The notes below the pieces were generated by a model. The model saw only the letters and a program-made list of their open reading frames with translations. It searched no databases and was not told the origin of the DNA. The position numbers were made by a program, and so were the translations under genes. From Pseudomonadota bacterium (GTDB taxonomy: Bacteria > Pseudomonadota > Gammaproteobacteria > Burkholderiales > Burkholderiaceae), in contig JAJYBQ010000008.1 in NCBI GenBank assembly GCA_021778935.1, forward strand, positions 1 through 25,443: DNA of 25,443 nt. The letters run 5' to 3'. This document shows, piece by piece, positions 1 through 8,999 of the stretch (positions within the stretch are counted from its first letter, which is position 1; the number at the start of each line of letters is the position of its first letter).

Positions 1-2
1 TG

Positions 3-3000
3 ATCTCCGCCGCCGACGACGCCGCGCTGCGGCAGCTCGCCGGGCGCTATGCCGACGCCCTCGCGCGCACCACCGCCCCCGCGCTGCTTGCGCAGGCGGC
101 ATGGGAGCGGCGCGATTGGCTCGCCGAACGGATCGCGATCGCCGACGCCACCGCACCGGAGGCCGCCGCCACCTTGCGGGCGTTTGCCGACGGCGCCGAC
201 GCGCCCGGGCTGTTCCGCGAGCGCGCGGCAACCGGCGCGGCGTCCGCGCCCGCGCCGGTTGCCCTGGTCTTTTCCGGCAACGGCGCGCAATGGACCGGCA
301 TGGGCCGCGCCCTGCTCGCCGCCTCGCCGCGGTTCGCGACCCACCTGGCCGAAGTCGCCGCGCTGATCCGCGCCTACGGTGGCCCCGACGTCCTCGCCGC
401 GCTCGCGCAGGACGACCCGGCCACGCTGCAGGACACCGCCGTCGCCCAACCGGCCCTGTTCGCCATCCAGGTCGCCGCGACCGAGCTGCTGCGGCACGAA
501 GGCTTGTGCGCCGGGGCGGCGATGGGCCATAGCGTCGGCGAAATCGCCGCCGCCTGGTCGGTGGGCGCCCTCGACCTTGCGCAGGCCGCGCGCGTCATCG
601 TCGCCCGCAGCCGCGCCCAGGCGAAGACCCGCGGCAGCGGACGCATGGCCGCCGTCGGCCTCCCGGCCGACGCCATGCAGCGCCGCCTCGACGAGTTGGC
701 GGAACCGGATCACTCCCTCTCCCGCACCGCGGGAGAGGGCGGGGGCGAGGATGCAGGCAACCACGAAACCACCCTCCCGGCGCAACCACACCCCCTCTCC
801 CGCAAGGCGGGAGAGGGCGGGGGTGAGGGCCGCCCCACGAAGTCGCCATTTGCCCGCCGCATCACCGTCGCCGCCGACAACAGCCCCCACAGCTGCACCG
901 TCAGCGGCCCTGCCGACGCCCTGGCCAAACTGCGCGCCGCCCTGGGCGAGGGCGTGTTCTTCCGCGAACTCGACCTCGACTACGCCTTTCACAGCCCGGC
1001 GATGGATCCGATCCGCGAATCGCTGCTCGACGATCTCGCGGGCTTCGATCCGGGCGCAGCCCGGCCCCTGCTCTGCTGCGACGGCGGGCCGGGCGGCTTC
1101 TTCTCCACCGTGCGCGGCACCCGACTCCCCGCCGGCGCGCTCGACGCCGCCTACTGGTGGCACAACATCCGCGACCCGGTGCGCTTCGGCCCGGCCATCG
1201 CGGCGATGTGGCAGGCGGGCTACCGCATCTTCGTGGAAGTCGGCCCCAACGCCATCCTGCAGCGCTATGTCACGGAAACGCTCGCATCCCTGCGGGCCGA
1301 CGGCCGAGCCATCGCCCACGCGCCCCGCCGCGCCGACACCCTCGCGGGCATCCGCGAAACCGTGCTGCGCGCCGCGCTGCTGGGTGCCCGCATCGACGCG
1401 CGCGCCCAGTTCCCCACGCCCCTGCGCGAACCCGTCGATCTGCCCCGCTATCCCTGGCAACATCAGCCCTACTGGTATGCCGCCACCGCCGAGTCGTACC
1501 AGCTGATCCAGCGCCGCGGCGTCCACCCGCTGCTGGGCTACCGGCTCAAAGAGCTGGCCGCCGCCTGGGAAGTCCACCTCGACCCGGTGAAATCGCCGTG
1601 GTTGGCCGACCACCGCGTGGGCGGCGCCGTCGTGCTGCCCGGCGCGGCCTACGCCGAACTGGCGCTTGCCGCCTCGCGCGAATGGTTCGGCGAGCGTACC
1701 GGCGAGGCCGCAGCGCCCGCCGCCTTGCGCATCGACGGCCTCGACATCCTCTCCCCGGTGGTATTCGACGGCGAGCACACCCGCACCCTGCGCGTGCTGC
1801 TCGACCCCGAAGATCTGCGCCTGCGCATCGAAAGCCGCCAGCGGCTCTCCGGGGACGCCTGGACCCTGCACGCCCGCTGCACGCTCGCAGGCACGCCCAC
1901 CCACGCGCTCCATGAGGCGTTGCCGCGGCCCGGCCCGCGGGCGATCCGGGTCGAGGGAGCGCGCTTGTACGCCGCCGCCGCCGCCCTGGGCCTCGATTAC
2001 GGCCCCGAATTCCGCCGCTTGCAGGACATTGCCGTCGAGGGCACGACCTTGCAGGCGACCCTCACGCCCGCCCCCTCCCGCAAGCGGGAGGAGGAGCGTG
2101 ATTCGGCCTTCCTGCTGCACCCCGCCCTGCTCGACCAGTGCTTCCAGGCCCTCATCGCCTGGTTCCACGACACGCTCGGAACGCCCGCGGGGGCGATGAG
2201 TTTCCTGCCGGTCGGCATCGGCCGCCTGCTCTGGCTGGGTTCCGGCGACGCGGTCACGACCCTCGTCGGCCGCCTGCAACGCCGCAGCGCCCGCTCGGTG
2301 CTGGCCGACTTCGAACTGCGCGATGCCGCCGGCGAGCTCGTCGCCATCGCCACCGGCTGCCGCTTCCGCGCCGCGGCCCTGCAACCGGCAGCGCACCCGC
2401 CCGCCGCATGGCGGCAGGTCGCACGCCTGACACCGCTCGACGGTGCACCGCAGCCCTCCCCGCCCGCCACCGCGGCGCTCGCCCGCGCCATCGAACCGGC
2501 ATGGGCCGACGACCCCGAAGGCGCTCGCCGGCGGTACTGGCGTGAGGTCGCCCCCTTGCTCGAATTGCTGCCCCTCGCCTACGCCCGCGATGCGCTGCGC
2601 GCGGCCGCCGGCGGCATCGATTCCGGGCTGCTCACGCGCTGGCGCGCCGCCCACCCGCTGCTGCGCTGGCTGCTCGACGAACTACGGGCCCAGGGCATCC
2701 TGCGCGCCGACGGCGCGGCGTGGCGCCTCGACGACGCGGACCTGCCGCCCAGCGGAGAAATGTGGTCCTCGGCGCTCGCCGCCTGCCCGGCCGCCGCTCC
2801 CGATCTGCTGCGCATCGGCCGCGTGGGCCTGCATCTTGCGGCGCTGGCCGATCTCGAACCCCCGCCGGGCCGTTCGGGTGCGCCCGCCTGCGAAGCCGAG
2901 GCGCCTGATCTGCACACCCCCGCCCACGCCGGCACGCGCGCCGGCATCGCGGCCGCGCTGCACGCGATCGCCACGCGCTGGCCCAAGGGCCGGCGCCTGC

Positions 3001-6000
3001 GCGTACTGGAGGTCGGGCACGGGGATGGTGCCCTAGCGCAGTGGTGTGCGGAGGCCGACGCCCCCGCCCTCGATCTCGTTCTCGCCCGCCATGCCGACGA
3101 CGACCTGGGCACGCTGCGCGCCGCCTACGAAGGGCACCCGAAAATCACGGTGGCCGCGATCCACGGCGACAACCTCGAACTCGACGCGCCGGTGCCGCTG
3201 CCCGCGCACTTCGACGTCGTCGTGCTCGACCACGTCCTGCACCGCTACGCGCAGCCGGCCCACGCCCTGGGCAGCCTCCTGCCCCGCCTCGCACCCGACG
3301 CCGTGCTGCTGCTCGCCGAACGCCATCCCGATCACGCCGCCATCGTTGCCGACGGAGCGAGTCCATGCTGGTGGCATGCCGATTCCGAGGGCGTGGCACA
3401 TCCGGCGCTGCTCGCCCCGGGCGACTGGGAAACGCTGCTGGCGCACCTCGGCTGGATCGAATGCCAGACCGTTGCCGACCCGACCGTCGAGGGACTGCCG
3501 CTGGGCGGCTTCCTGCTGCTCGCGCGCCCGGCGCCGGGCCTCGACGAGGCCCGCGCGGCATCGCACCGTGCGCGCTGGGCCGTCTGGACGGCCCCCGGCG
3601 CCGACGAGGACCTCGCGGACACGCTGGCCAGCCGGCTCGCCGCCGCCGACCGGACCGTGCAACGCCTTGCGGAAGGCGAGACGCCCGCCGCGGGAACGGA
3701 GCAATGGCTGCTCTTCCCCGCGCCCGCGGATCCCGCGTCCGCAGCGACCCTTGCCGCCGCCTGCGAATTCCTGCGCCGCCGGCTGCTCGACATCGCGACG
3801 CGCACGCCGCAGGCCACCGTGCATCTCGCCCTGCCGGGCGGCGCGCCGGGCCCGGACCGTACCGATGCCGCCCCCGCCGCGGCCGCCTTGTGGGGGCTGG
3901 CGCGCGTCGCCGCCAACGAACTTGCGCCGCTCGTCCTGCGCCGGATCGATCCCGGCCATGACGCCGACGCGCTGCTGCGCGAGTGTCTCGCCGACGAAGC
4001 CGACCGTGGGGAGACCGAAATCGTCTGGCTTGGCGGCCATCGCCATGCCCTGCGCATGCTGCCGCATGAAGAACCGAACGCGGAGCCGCATGGCTCGGCA
4101 CCATCTCCGGACCCCACCGCCTGGCGCCTCGACTTCCCGCTGGCCGGCCAGTTGCGCAACCTGCACTGGGTCGCCGGCGCGCGACCCGCGCCCGGCCCGG
4201 GGGAAGTGGAAATCGAAGCCTGCGCCGCCGGCCTCAATTTCCGCGACGTGATGTACGCCATGGGCCTGCTTGCCGACGAGGCGCTGGAACAAGGGTTTGC
4301 CGGCGCGGCGCTCGGCCTCGAAGTGGCGGGGCGCGTCGCGCGCTGCGGTCCCGGCGTCGAGCGCTTCCGGCCGGGCGACGCCGTCCTCGCCTTCGCCGGG
4401 GCGAGCTTTGCCAGCCACGTCCTCGTGCCCGAACGCGCCGTGGCGCCCAAGCCCGCGGGCTGGACCTTTGCCGAGGCCGCCACGGTGCCGACGGTGTTTT
4501 TTACCGTGTGGTACGCCCTCGAAGAGATCGCCCGCCTGCAGCCCGGCGAACGCATCCTGATCCACGGCGCGGCGGGCGGGGTGGGCATCGCCGCCATCCA
4601 GATCGCCCGCTGCATGGGTGCGGAAATCATCGCCAGCGCCGGCAGCGCGGCCAAACGCGACTTCGTGCGCCTGCTGGGCGCCCACCATGTGATCGACTCG
4701 CGCGACCCGCAGTTCGACGAGGCCGTGTTCGCCTGCACCGGCAAGGAGGGCGCCGGCGGGGGCGTGGACGTCGTGCTCAATTCGCTGGCGGGCGAAGCCA
4801 TCGCCCGCAACCTGCGCGCCCTGCGCCCCTTCGGCCGCTTCATCGAACTGGGCAAGCGCGACTTCTACGAAGACACCCGCATCGGCCTGCGCCCCTTCCG
4901 CAACAACGTGAGCTACTTCGGCGTCGACGCCGACCAGCTCATGCAGTTGCGCCCCGCGCTGGCGAGCCGGATCTTCGCCGCCGTCATGGACCGGTTCGCG
5001 GACGGTACGCTCCACCCCCTGCCCCACCGCGTGTTCCCCGCCGACCGGGTGGTCGATGCCTTCCGCCACATGCAGCAGGCGCGGCAGATCGGCAAGGTGG
5101 TCGTCGACCTGCAGACCGCGCCGCGCCGCATTGCCACGACGATGCCGGCGCCGCACTGGCAGGCCGCGGCCGATGGCACCTGGCTCGTCGCCGGCGGCCT
5201 GGGCGGTTTCGGTCTGGCCACCGCCGCGTGGCTCGCCGAGCGCGGCGCCCGCCACCTCGTCCTGCTCGGCCGCCGCGGCGCCGACACCCCCGGCACGGCA
5301 GACGCCCTGCGAACCCTGCGCGCGCAGGGCGTCGAGGTCCGCGCGCTCGCCTGCGACATCACCGACCGCGCCGCCCTGGCCCGCACGCTTGCCGAAATCC
5401 GCCGCGACCTGCCGCCGCTGCGCGGCGTGCTGCACACCGCGATGGTGCTCGACGACGCCCTGCTCGCCAATCTGGACGCGGCGCGTTTCGCCGCCGTACT
5501 GACGCCGAAGTGGGACGGCGCCCGGAACCTGCACGAACTCACGCGCGACGATCCGCTCGATTGCTTCGTGCTCTATTCCTCGGCCACCACCGTGCTCGGC
5601 AATCCGGGCCAGGCCAACTACGTCGCCGCCAACGCCGCGCTCGAAGCGCTGGCGCGCCGGCGGCGCGCCCAGGGACTGCCCGCCACCGTGGTGGCCTGGG
5701 GACCGATCGGCGACGTGGGTGTGCTCACGCGCAACGCCGCCGCCCGCGACAGCCTGCATGCGCGCCTGGGCGCCGCGCCGCTCTCCTCCGCCGCCGCGCT
5801 GCAGCGCCTGGAACGGATGCTCGCCACCGGGGAGTCCGATCTCGCGGTCATGGACTTCGACTGGGCTGCGCTGCAACGCGGTCTCTCCAGCGCCGGAACG
5901 CCGTTTTTCGATGAACTGCGCCGCCGCCTCGGGCACGGCGCCGCCCACGCCGGCGGCGACGACCTCCGCGCGCGGCTCGCCGGCCTGCCCGCCGAGGAAG

Positions 6001-6425
6001 CCATCGCCGCCATCGCCCAGATTCTGGTCGAGGAAATCGCCGCCATCCTGCGCCTGCCGCCCGAGCGCATCGCCCCCACCCGGTCGGTCTACGATCTGGG
6101 GATGGACTCGCTGATGGCGGTGGAACTGGCGCTCGCGCTGGAAAAATGCTTCGACCTGCGCATCCCGCCGATGTGGATCAGCGAAAACCCGACCATCGGC
6201 CGCATCGCCGAGCGCATCCACCACGCGCTCTTCGGCAACGCCGATGCGGACGAAGCCGGCGCCGCAGCCACCGCGGCCCCCGCCGATGCCACGGAAACCC
6301 TGGTGCGCGCGATGGCCGCCCAGCACGCCGAAGACCCGCATCTGCAATCGGCGCAGACCAGCGCCGGGGAACTCGCCGCCGCCGTGCGCGACGCCGCGGC
6401 GCAGGGCACGAGGTTGATTCCGTGA
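3..6425 (+). CDS. Type I polyketide synthase, 5'-partial (AT-DH-MT-ER-KR-ACP)
   Basis: The frame is open to the left edge, so the ketosynthase and true start are outside the window; 2140 residues are visible. Numbering from base 3, the order is: KS-AT linker (1-75); acyltransferase with GHSVGE (Ser177) and a YAFH motif suggesting malonyl-CoA; dehydratase with His537 in DHRVGGAVVLP and Asp711 in HPALLDQ; a methyltransferase-like region around 1000-1170 with VLEVGHGDG; enoylreductase with LNFRDVMYAMG and the nucleotide-binding HGAAGGVG; ketoreductase with GGLGGFG, an LDD motif (B-type) and YSS...NYVAANA; and an ACP with DLGMDSL (Ser2036). The visible reductive set is complete, so each cycle could give a saturated unit. 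The methyltransferase sequence is divergent and may be inactive. The stop overlaps the start of the next gene (GTGA), so the two are probably translationally coupled. Three palindromic repeats are read through in frame in AT and DH. The product is unknown; a fatty-acid-like chain for a surface lipid is inferred from context. Confidence 0.93.
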   Translation: MSAADDAALRQLAGRYADALARTTAPALLAQAAWERRDWLAERIAIADATAPEAAATLRAFADGADAPGLFRERAATGAASAPAPVALVFSGNGAQWTGMGRALLAASPRFATHLAEVAALIRAYGGPDVLAALAQDDPATLQDTAVAQPALFAIQVAATELLRHEGLCAGAAMGHSVGEIAAAWSVGALDLAQAARVIVARSRAQAKTRGSGRMAAVGLPADAMQRRLDELAEPDHSLSRTAGEGGGEDAGNHETTLPAQPHPLSRKAGEGGGEGRPTKSPFARRITVAADNSPHSCTVSGPADALAKLRAALGEGVFFRELDLDYAFHSPAMDPIRESLLDDLAGFDPGAARPLLCCDGGPGGFFSTVRGTRLPAGALDAAYWWHNIRDPVRFGPAIAAMWQAGYRIFVEVGPNAILQRYVTETLASLRADGRAIAHAPRRADTLAGIRETVLRAALLGARIDARAQFPTPLREPVDLPRYPWQHQPYWYAATAESYQLIQRRGVHPLLGYRLKELAAAWEVHLDPVKSPWLADHRVGGAVVLPGAAYAELALAASREWFGERTGEAAAPAALRIDGLDILSPVVFDGEHTRTLRVLLDPEDLRLRIESRQRLSGDAWTLHARCTLAGTPTHALHEALPRPGPRAIRVEGARLYAAAAALGLDYGPEFRRLQDIAVEGTTLQATLTPAPSRKREEERDSAFLLHPALLDQCFQALIAWFHDTLGTPAGAMSFLPVGIGRLLWLGSGDAVTTLVGRLQRRSARSVLADFELRDAAGELVAIATGCRFRAAALQPAAHPPAAWRQVARLTPLDGAPQPSPPATAALARAIEPAWADDPEGARRRYWREVAPLLELLPLAYARDALRAAAGGIDSGLLTRWRAAHPLLRWLLDELRAQGILRADGAAWRLDDADLPPSGEMWSSALAACPAAAPDLLRIGRVGLHLAALADLEPPPGRSGAPACEAEAPDLHTPAHAGTRAGIAAALHAIATRWPKGRRLRVLEVGHGDGALAQWCAEADAPALDLVLARHADDDLGTLRAAYEGHPKITVAAIHGDNLELDAPVPLPAHFDVVVLDHVLHRYAQPAHALGSLLPRLAPDAVLLLAERHPDHAAIVADGASPCWWHADSEGVAHPALLAPGDWETLLAHLGWIECQTVADPTVEGLPLGGFLLLARPAPGLDEARAASHRARWAVWTAPGADEDLADTLASRLAAADRTVQRLAEGETPAAGTEQWLLFPAPADPASAATLAAACEFLRRRLLDIATRTPQATVHLALPGGAPGPDRTDAAPAAAALWGLARVAANELAPLVLRRIDPGHDADALLRECLADEADRGETEIVWLGGHRHALRMLPHEEPNAEPHGSAPSPDPTAWRLDFPLAGQLRNLHWVAGARPAPGPGEVEIEACAAGLNFRDVMYAMGLLADEALEQGFAGAALGLEVAGRVARCGPGVERFRPGDAVLAFAGASFASHVLVPERAVAPKPAGWTFAEAATVPTVFFTVWYALEEIARLQPGERILIHGAAGGVGIAAIQIARCMGAEIIASAGSAAKRDFVRLLGAHHVIDSRDPQFDEAVFACTGKEGAGGGVDVVLNSLAGEAIARNLRALRPFGRFIELGKRDFYEDTRIGLRPFRNNVSYFGVDADQLMQLRPALASRIFAAVMDRFADGTLHPLPHRVFPADRVVDAFRHMQQARQIGKVVVDLQTAPRRIATTMPAPHWQAAADGTWLVAGGLGGFGLATAAWLAERGARHLVLLGRRGADTPGTADALRTLRAQGVEVRALACDITDRAALARTLAEIRRDLPPLRGVLHTAMVLDDALLANLDAARFAAVLTPKWDGARNLHELTRDDPLDCFVLYSSATTVLGNPGQANYVAANAALEALARRRRAQGLPATVVAWGPIGDVGVLTRNAAARDSLHARLGAAPLSSAAALQRLERMLATGESDLAVMDFDWAALQRGLSSAGTPFFDELRRRLGHGAAHAGGDDLRARLAGLPAEEAIAAIAQILVEEIAAILRLPPERIAPTRSVYDLGMDSLMAVELALALEKCFDLRIPPMWISENPTIGRIAERIHHALFGNADADEAGAAATAAPADATETLVRAMAAQHAEDPHLQSAQTSAGELAAAVRDAAAQGTRLIP
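711..750 (+). repeat. GC-rich palindromic repeat, copy 1, inside the AT domain
   Basis: A perfect 11-base inverted repeat (CCCTCTCCCGC at 715-725, GCGGGAGAGGG at 729-739) with a 3-base loop is followed by a G-rich tail ending at 750. The 40-base unit recurs at 789-828 with only a few differences, offset by 78 bases, so both copies read in the same frame as HxLSRxAGEGGGE. Repeats of this general look are usually intergenic in GC-rich proteobacteria; that is recalled, not checked. Confidence 0.85.
789..828 (+). repeat. GC-rich palindromic repeat, copy 2, inside the AT domain
   Basis: Same unit and orientation as 711-750: arms at 793-803 and 807-817, loop AAG, then the G-rich tail. Together the two copies and the spacer between them add about 40 residues to the AT domain, between GMAAVGLPADAM and the ITVAADNSP strand, where typical AT domains have only a short linker. 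Confidence 0.85.
2059..2094 (-). repeat. GC-rich palindromic repeat, copy 3, inverted, inside the DH domain
   Basis: Arms CCTCCCGC (2074-2081) and GCGGGAGG (2084-2091) are preceded by a C-rich flank beginning CCCTCACGCCCG, which is the complement of the tail of copies 1 and 2. It is therefore the same family in the opposite orientation, with shorter arms and more divergence. It is translated as TLTPAPSRKREEE, a loop just before the DH motif HPALLDQ. Confidence 0.65.
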
Positions 6426-7789
6426 CCGCGCCGCCCAATCCCCGTGCCGGCCTGGGCCAGCTCGCGCGCAGCCGCCTGCTCGACCGCCTGCGCAGCCCGC
6501 GCGAACCGGGCCGCGCCGCCGATCCGACGGGCGCGCGCCTGCGGCCCGCCGCGCCCGGTACGCCTCCGGCGCAGGACCTCTCCGACGCCATCCCCGATAC
6601 CTACTGCCGCTTCGACACCCACCCGGCCTACGAGCGCCTGCTGGTGTCGCAAACCGTCGCGCGGCGCTTCGGCATCGACAACCCGTTCTTCCGCCTGCAC
6701 GAGGCGGCGGCGGGCGCCACCACCCGCATCGGCGGCCGCGAGTACGGCAACTTCTCCAGTTACGACTATCTGGGGCTGAACGGACACCCGCGCATCGCCC
6801 AGGCGGTGCAGGAGGCCGTTGCCCGCTACGGCACCTCGGCTTCGGCCAGCCGCCTAGTCGCCGGCGAGCGGCCGATCCAGCGCGAACTCGAAGCCGCGCT
6901 GGCCGACTTCCACGGCACCGAAGCCTGCGTCACCTTCGTGAGCGGCCACGCCACCAACGTCAGCACCCTCGCCGCCCTCTTCGGGCCGAAGGACCTGATC
7001 GTCCACGACGCGCTCGCCCACAACAGCATCATCGAGGGCGCCAAGCTCTCCGGCGCCCACCGCCGCGGCTTTCCCCACAATGACGGGCACGCGCTCGACG
7101 CCCTGCTCGCGGAGATCCGCGGCAAGTACGAACGGGTGCTGATCGTGATCGAGGGGCTCTACAGCATGGACGGCGATACGCCCGATCTGGCCCGATTCGT
7201 CGAGATCAAACGCCGCCACAAGGCCTTCCTGATGGTCGACGAGGCCCATGCCCTGGGCACCCTGGGTGCCACCGGCCGCGGCATCGCCGAGCACTGCGGC
7301 GTGCCCGCCGCCGCGGTCGACATCTGGATGGGCACCCTCAGCAAGACCCTGGCCTCCTGCGGCGGCTACATCGCCGGCAGCCACACCCTGGTCGAACTGC
7401 TCAAGTACACCGCGCCCGGCTTCGTCTACAGCGTGGGCCTGCCCCCGGCCCAGGCCGCGGCGGCGCGCGAAGCCTTGCGTCTGCTCCAGGAGGAGCCCGA
7501 GCGCGTGCGGCGCCTGCAGGAAAACGGCCGGCTATTCCTGGACGAAGCCCGCGCCCGCGGCATCGACACGGGCCTCGCCCAGGGCCACGCGATCGCCGCC
7601 GCGATCATCGGCTCGTCACTCAAGGCGACGAAACTATCGAATTCCCTGTTTCGCGACGGCATCAACGTGCAGCCCATCATCCACCCGGCGGTGGAGGAAA
7701 AGGCGGCGCGATTGCGGTTTTTCCTGAGCGCGGATCACACGCCCGAGCAATTGCGCAGCACCGCGCGGGCGCTCGCGGAGCGGATCTGA
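6422..7789 (+). CDS. Alpha-oxoamine synthase (AONS/KBL/SPT-like), PLP-dependent
   Basis: This 455-residue fold-type I PLP enzyme belongs to the family of 8-amino-7-oxononanoate synthase, glycine C-acetyltransferase and serine palmitoyltransferase, which condense an acyl thioester with an amino acid and release CO2. Visible motifs are FSSYDYLGLNGHP, FVSGHATNVS, DEAHALG and the Schiff-base lysine in TLSKTLASCGGY (Lys308). About 60 extra N-terminal residues, rich in Pro, Arg and Ala, precede the usual domain. The GTG start overlaps the PKS stop as GTGA, with GAGG about 8 bases upstream. Its position after an ACP-terminated PKS suggests it off-loads the polyketide from the ACP onto an amino acid, giving an aminoketone lipid. 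A biotin role is unlikely because no bio genes are nearby. A PKS/oxoamine synthase pair (wcbR/wcbT) is recalled from the Burkholderia pseudomallei capsule I cluster; this was not checked. Which amino acid it uses cannot be read from sequence. Confidence 0.92.
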   Translation: MTAPPNPRAGLGQLARSRLLDRLRSPREPGRAADPTGARLRPAAPGTPPAQDLSDAIPDTYCRFDTHPAYERLLVSQTVARRFGIDNPFFRLHEAAAGATTRIGGREYGNFSSYDYLGLNGHPRIAQAVQEAVARYGTSASASRLVAGERPIQRELEAALADFHGTEACVTFVSGHATNVSTLAALFGPKDLIVHDALAHNSIIEGAKLSGAHRRGFPHNDGHALDALLAEIRGKYERVLIVIEGLYSMDGDTPDLARFVEIKRRHKAFLMVDEAHALGTLGATGRGIAEHCGVPAAAVDIWMGTLSKTLASCGGYIAGSHTLVELLKYTAPGFVYSVGLPPAQAAAAREALRLLQEEPERVRRLQENGRLFLDEARARGIDTGLAQGHAIAAAIIGSSLKATKLSNSLFRDGINVQPIIHPAVEEKAARLRFFLSADHTPEQLRSTARALAERI

Positions 7790-7874
7790 CGAAAGCCACC
7801 CCAAGCCCTTCGGCCGCAACACCGCCCCCCGACCCCGACGCACCGCCCCCATTCCTGGAACGAACCCCCTACTC

Positions 7875-8999
7875 GTGCTTACCAAGATCACAAGCTTCCT
7901 GTCCGGACTGAGCCGCCTGTTCTGGATCACGGTCATCATTCCGACCACGCTGTCGGCGATCTACTTCGGCCTGATCGCCAGCGACGTCTACATCTCGCAG
8001 TCCCAGTTCATCATCTACAACCCGCGCTCGCCCTCGACCAGCGCCGGGGGCCTCTCCAGCCTGCTGACCGGCGCGGGGCTGTCGTCCGGATCCTACGGCG
8101 TCTATGCCGCGCACGACTACATCCTGTCGCGCGACGCCCTCCACGACCTGGAAAAGTCGCTGAACGTCGAGGCAATGGTCACCGGCCACGACATCGACTG
8201 GGTCAACCGCTTCGGCGGCCTGCTGTATTTCCGCAAGACCTTCGAGGAATTCTTCAAGTACTACACCAAGCGCATGGTCGGGGTGGACATCGACCCGAAT
8301 TCGAACATCTCCACCCTCACGGTCAATGCGTTCACACCGGCGGACTCCCGGAACATCAACGCCCAGTTGCTGAGCCAGGCCCAGCAGTTGATCGACCGCC
8401 TCAACGCCCGCGCGGACCAGCAAGGCGTCACCTTCTACGCCAAGGAAGTAAAGCAGCACGAAAACGAAGTGGTGGCCGCCGCGGTCGCGATGGCGCGGTA
8501 CCGAAACCGGCACGGGGTGTTCAACCCGGCGCCGCAATCCGCCCTGCAACTGCAGCTGGTCGCCAAGCTGCAGGACAATCTGATCCAGCAGGAAACCGCG
8601 CTGGCGGAGATGTTGCTCGATACGCCCCGCAATCCGCAGATTCGGCTGCTGAGGAAATCGATTGCCGAGATTCGCACGGAAATCGCGAAACAAACTGCGA
8701 ATGTCGCCGGGGCGCCGAACTCGCTGGCGAGCAAGTCTGTTCCGTACGAACGGCTGATGCTCGATCAGACCTTCGCGGAGAAAAAGCTCGCGGCCGCGAT
8801 CAGCGCGCTGGAACAGGCACGGATCCAGGCACAGAAGCAACAGCTGTTCATTGAAACGGTGGTCACGCCGAACCTTCCCGACGATGCGCTGGAGCCGAAA
8901 CGGGCGCGGGGCGTGCTGGCGACGATCGTTGTCGGGTTAATGTTGTGGGGGGTCTTCAGCGTGATCTTTGCGGGAATCCGGGAACATCATGACCGTTGA
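7875..8999 (+). CDS. kpsE: Capsule polysaccharide export inner-membrane protein, KpsE/CtrB/BexC family
   Basis: At 374 residues this is close to the usual length of the family. An N-terminal membrane helix (about residues 15-35, LFWITVIIPTTLSAIYFGLI) is followed by the family-typical ASDVYISQSQFIIYNPRS. Then come a long periplasmic region with predicted coiled coil (about 180-340) and a C-terminal membrane helix (about 347-367). The protein spans the periplasm between the KpsMT-type ABC transporter and the outer-membrane exporter; no KpsD/CtrA-type partner is in the window. The start is GTG, with only a weak GGAA upstream. The 85 bases after the previous gene are C-rich and show no clear promoter. 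The 3' end overlaps the permease gene by 11 bases, so the two are likely co-translated. Confidence 0.88.
   Translation: MLTKITSFLSGLSRLFWITVIIPTTLSAIYFGLIASDVYISQSQFIIYNPRSPSTSAGGLSSLLTGAGLSSGSYGVYAAHDYILSRDALHDLEKSLNVEAMVTGHDIDWVNRFGGLLYFRKTFEEFFKYYTKRMVGVDIDPNSNISTLTVNAFTPADSRNINAQLLSQAQQLIDRLNARADQQGVTFYAKEVKQHENEVVAAAVAMARYRNRHGVFNPAPQSALQLQLVAKLQDNLIQQETALAEMLLDTPRNPQIRLLRKSIAEIRTEIAKQTANVAGAPNSLASKSVPYERLMLDQTFAEKKLAAAISALEQARIQAQKQQLFIETVVTPNLPDDALEPKRARGVLATIVVGLMLWGVFSVIFAGIREHHDR

Noticed and set aside
711..828. The paired palindromes considered as a CRISPR fragment or a terminator
   Set aside because: There are only two direct copies, they lie inside an open PKS frame, and the spacer is coding; they fit a dispersed palindromic repeat better.
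3033..6347. Very long open frame (about 1100 codons) on the minus strand across the PKS gene
   Set aside because: It mirrors the high-GC PKS coding frame, has low-complexity Arg/Gly/Ala/His-rich translation with no recognisable domain, and lies wholly opposite clear PKS domains.
6422..7789. The oxoamine synthase considered as BioF of biotin synthesis
   Set aside because: No other biotin genes are near, the N terminus is extended, and it is coupled to a PKS.
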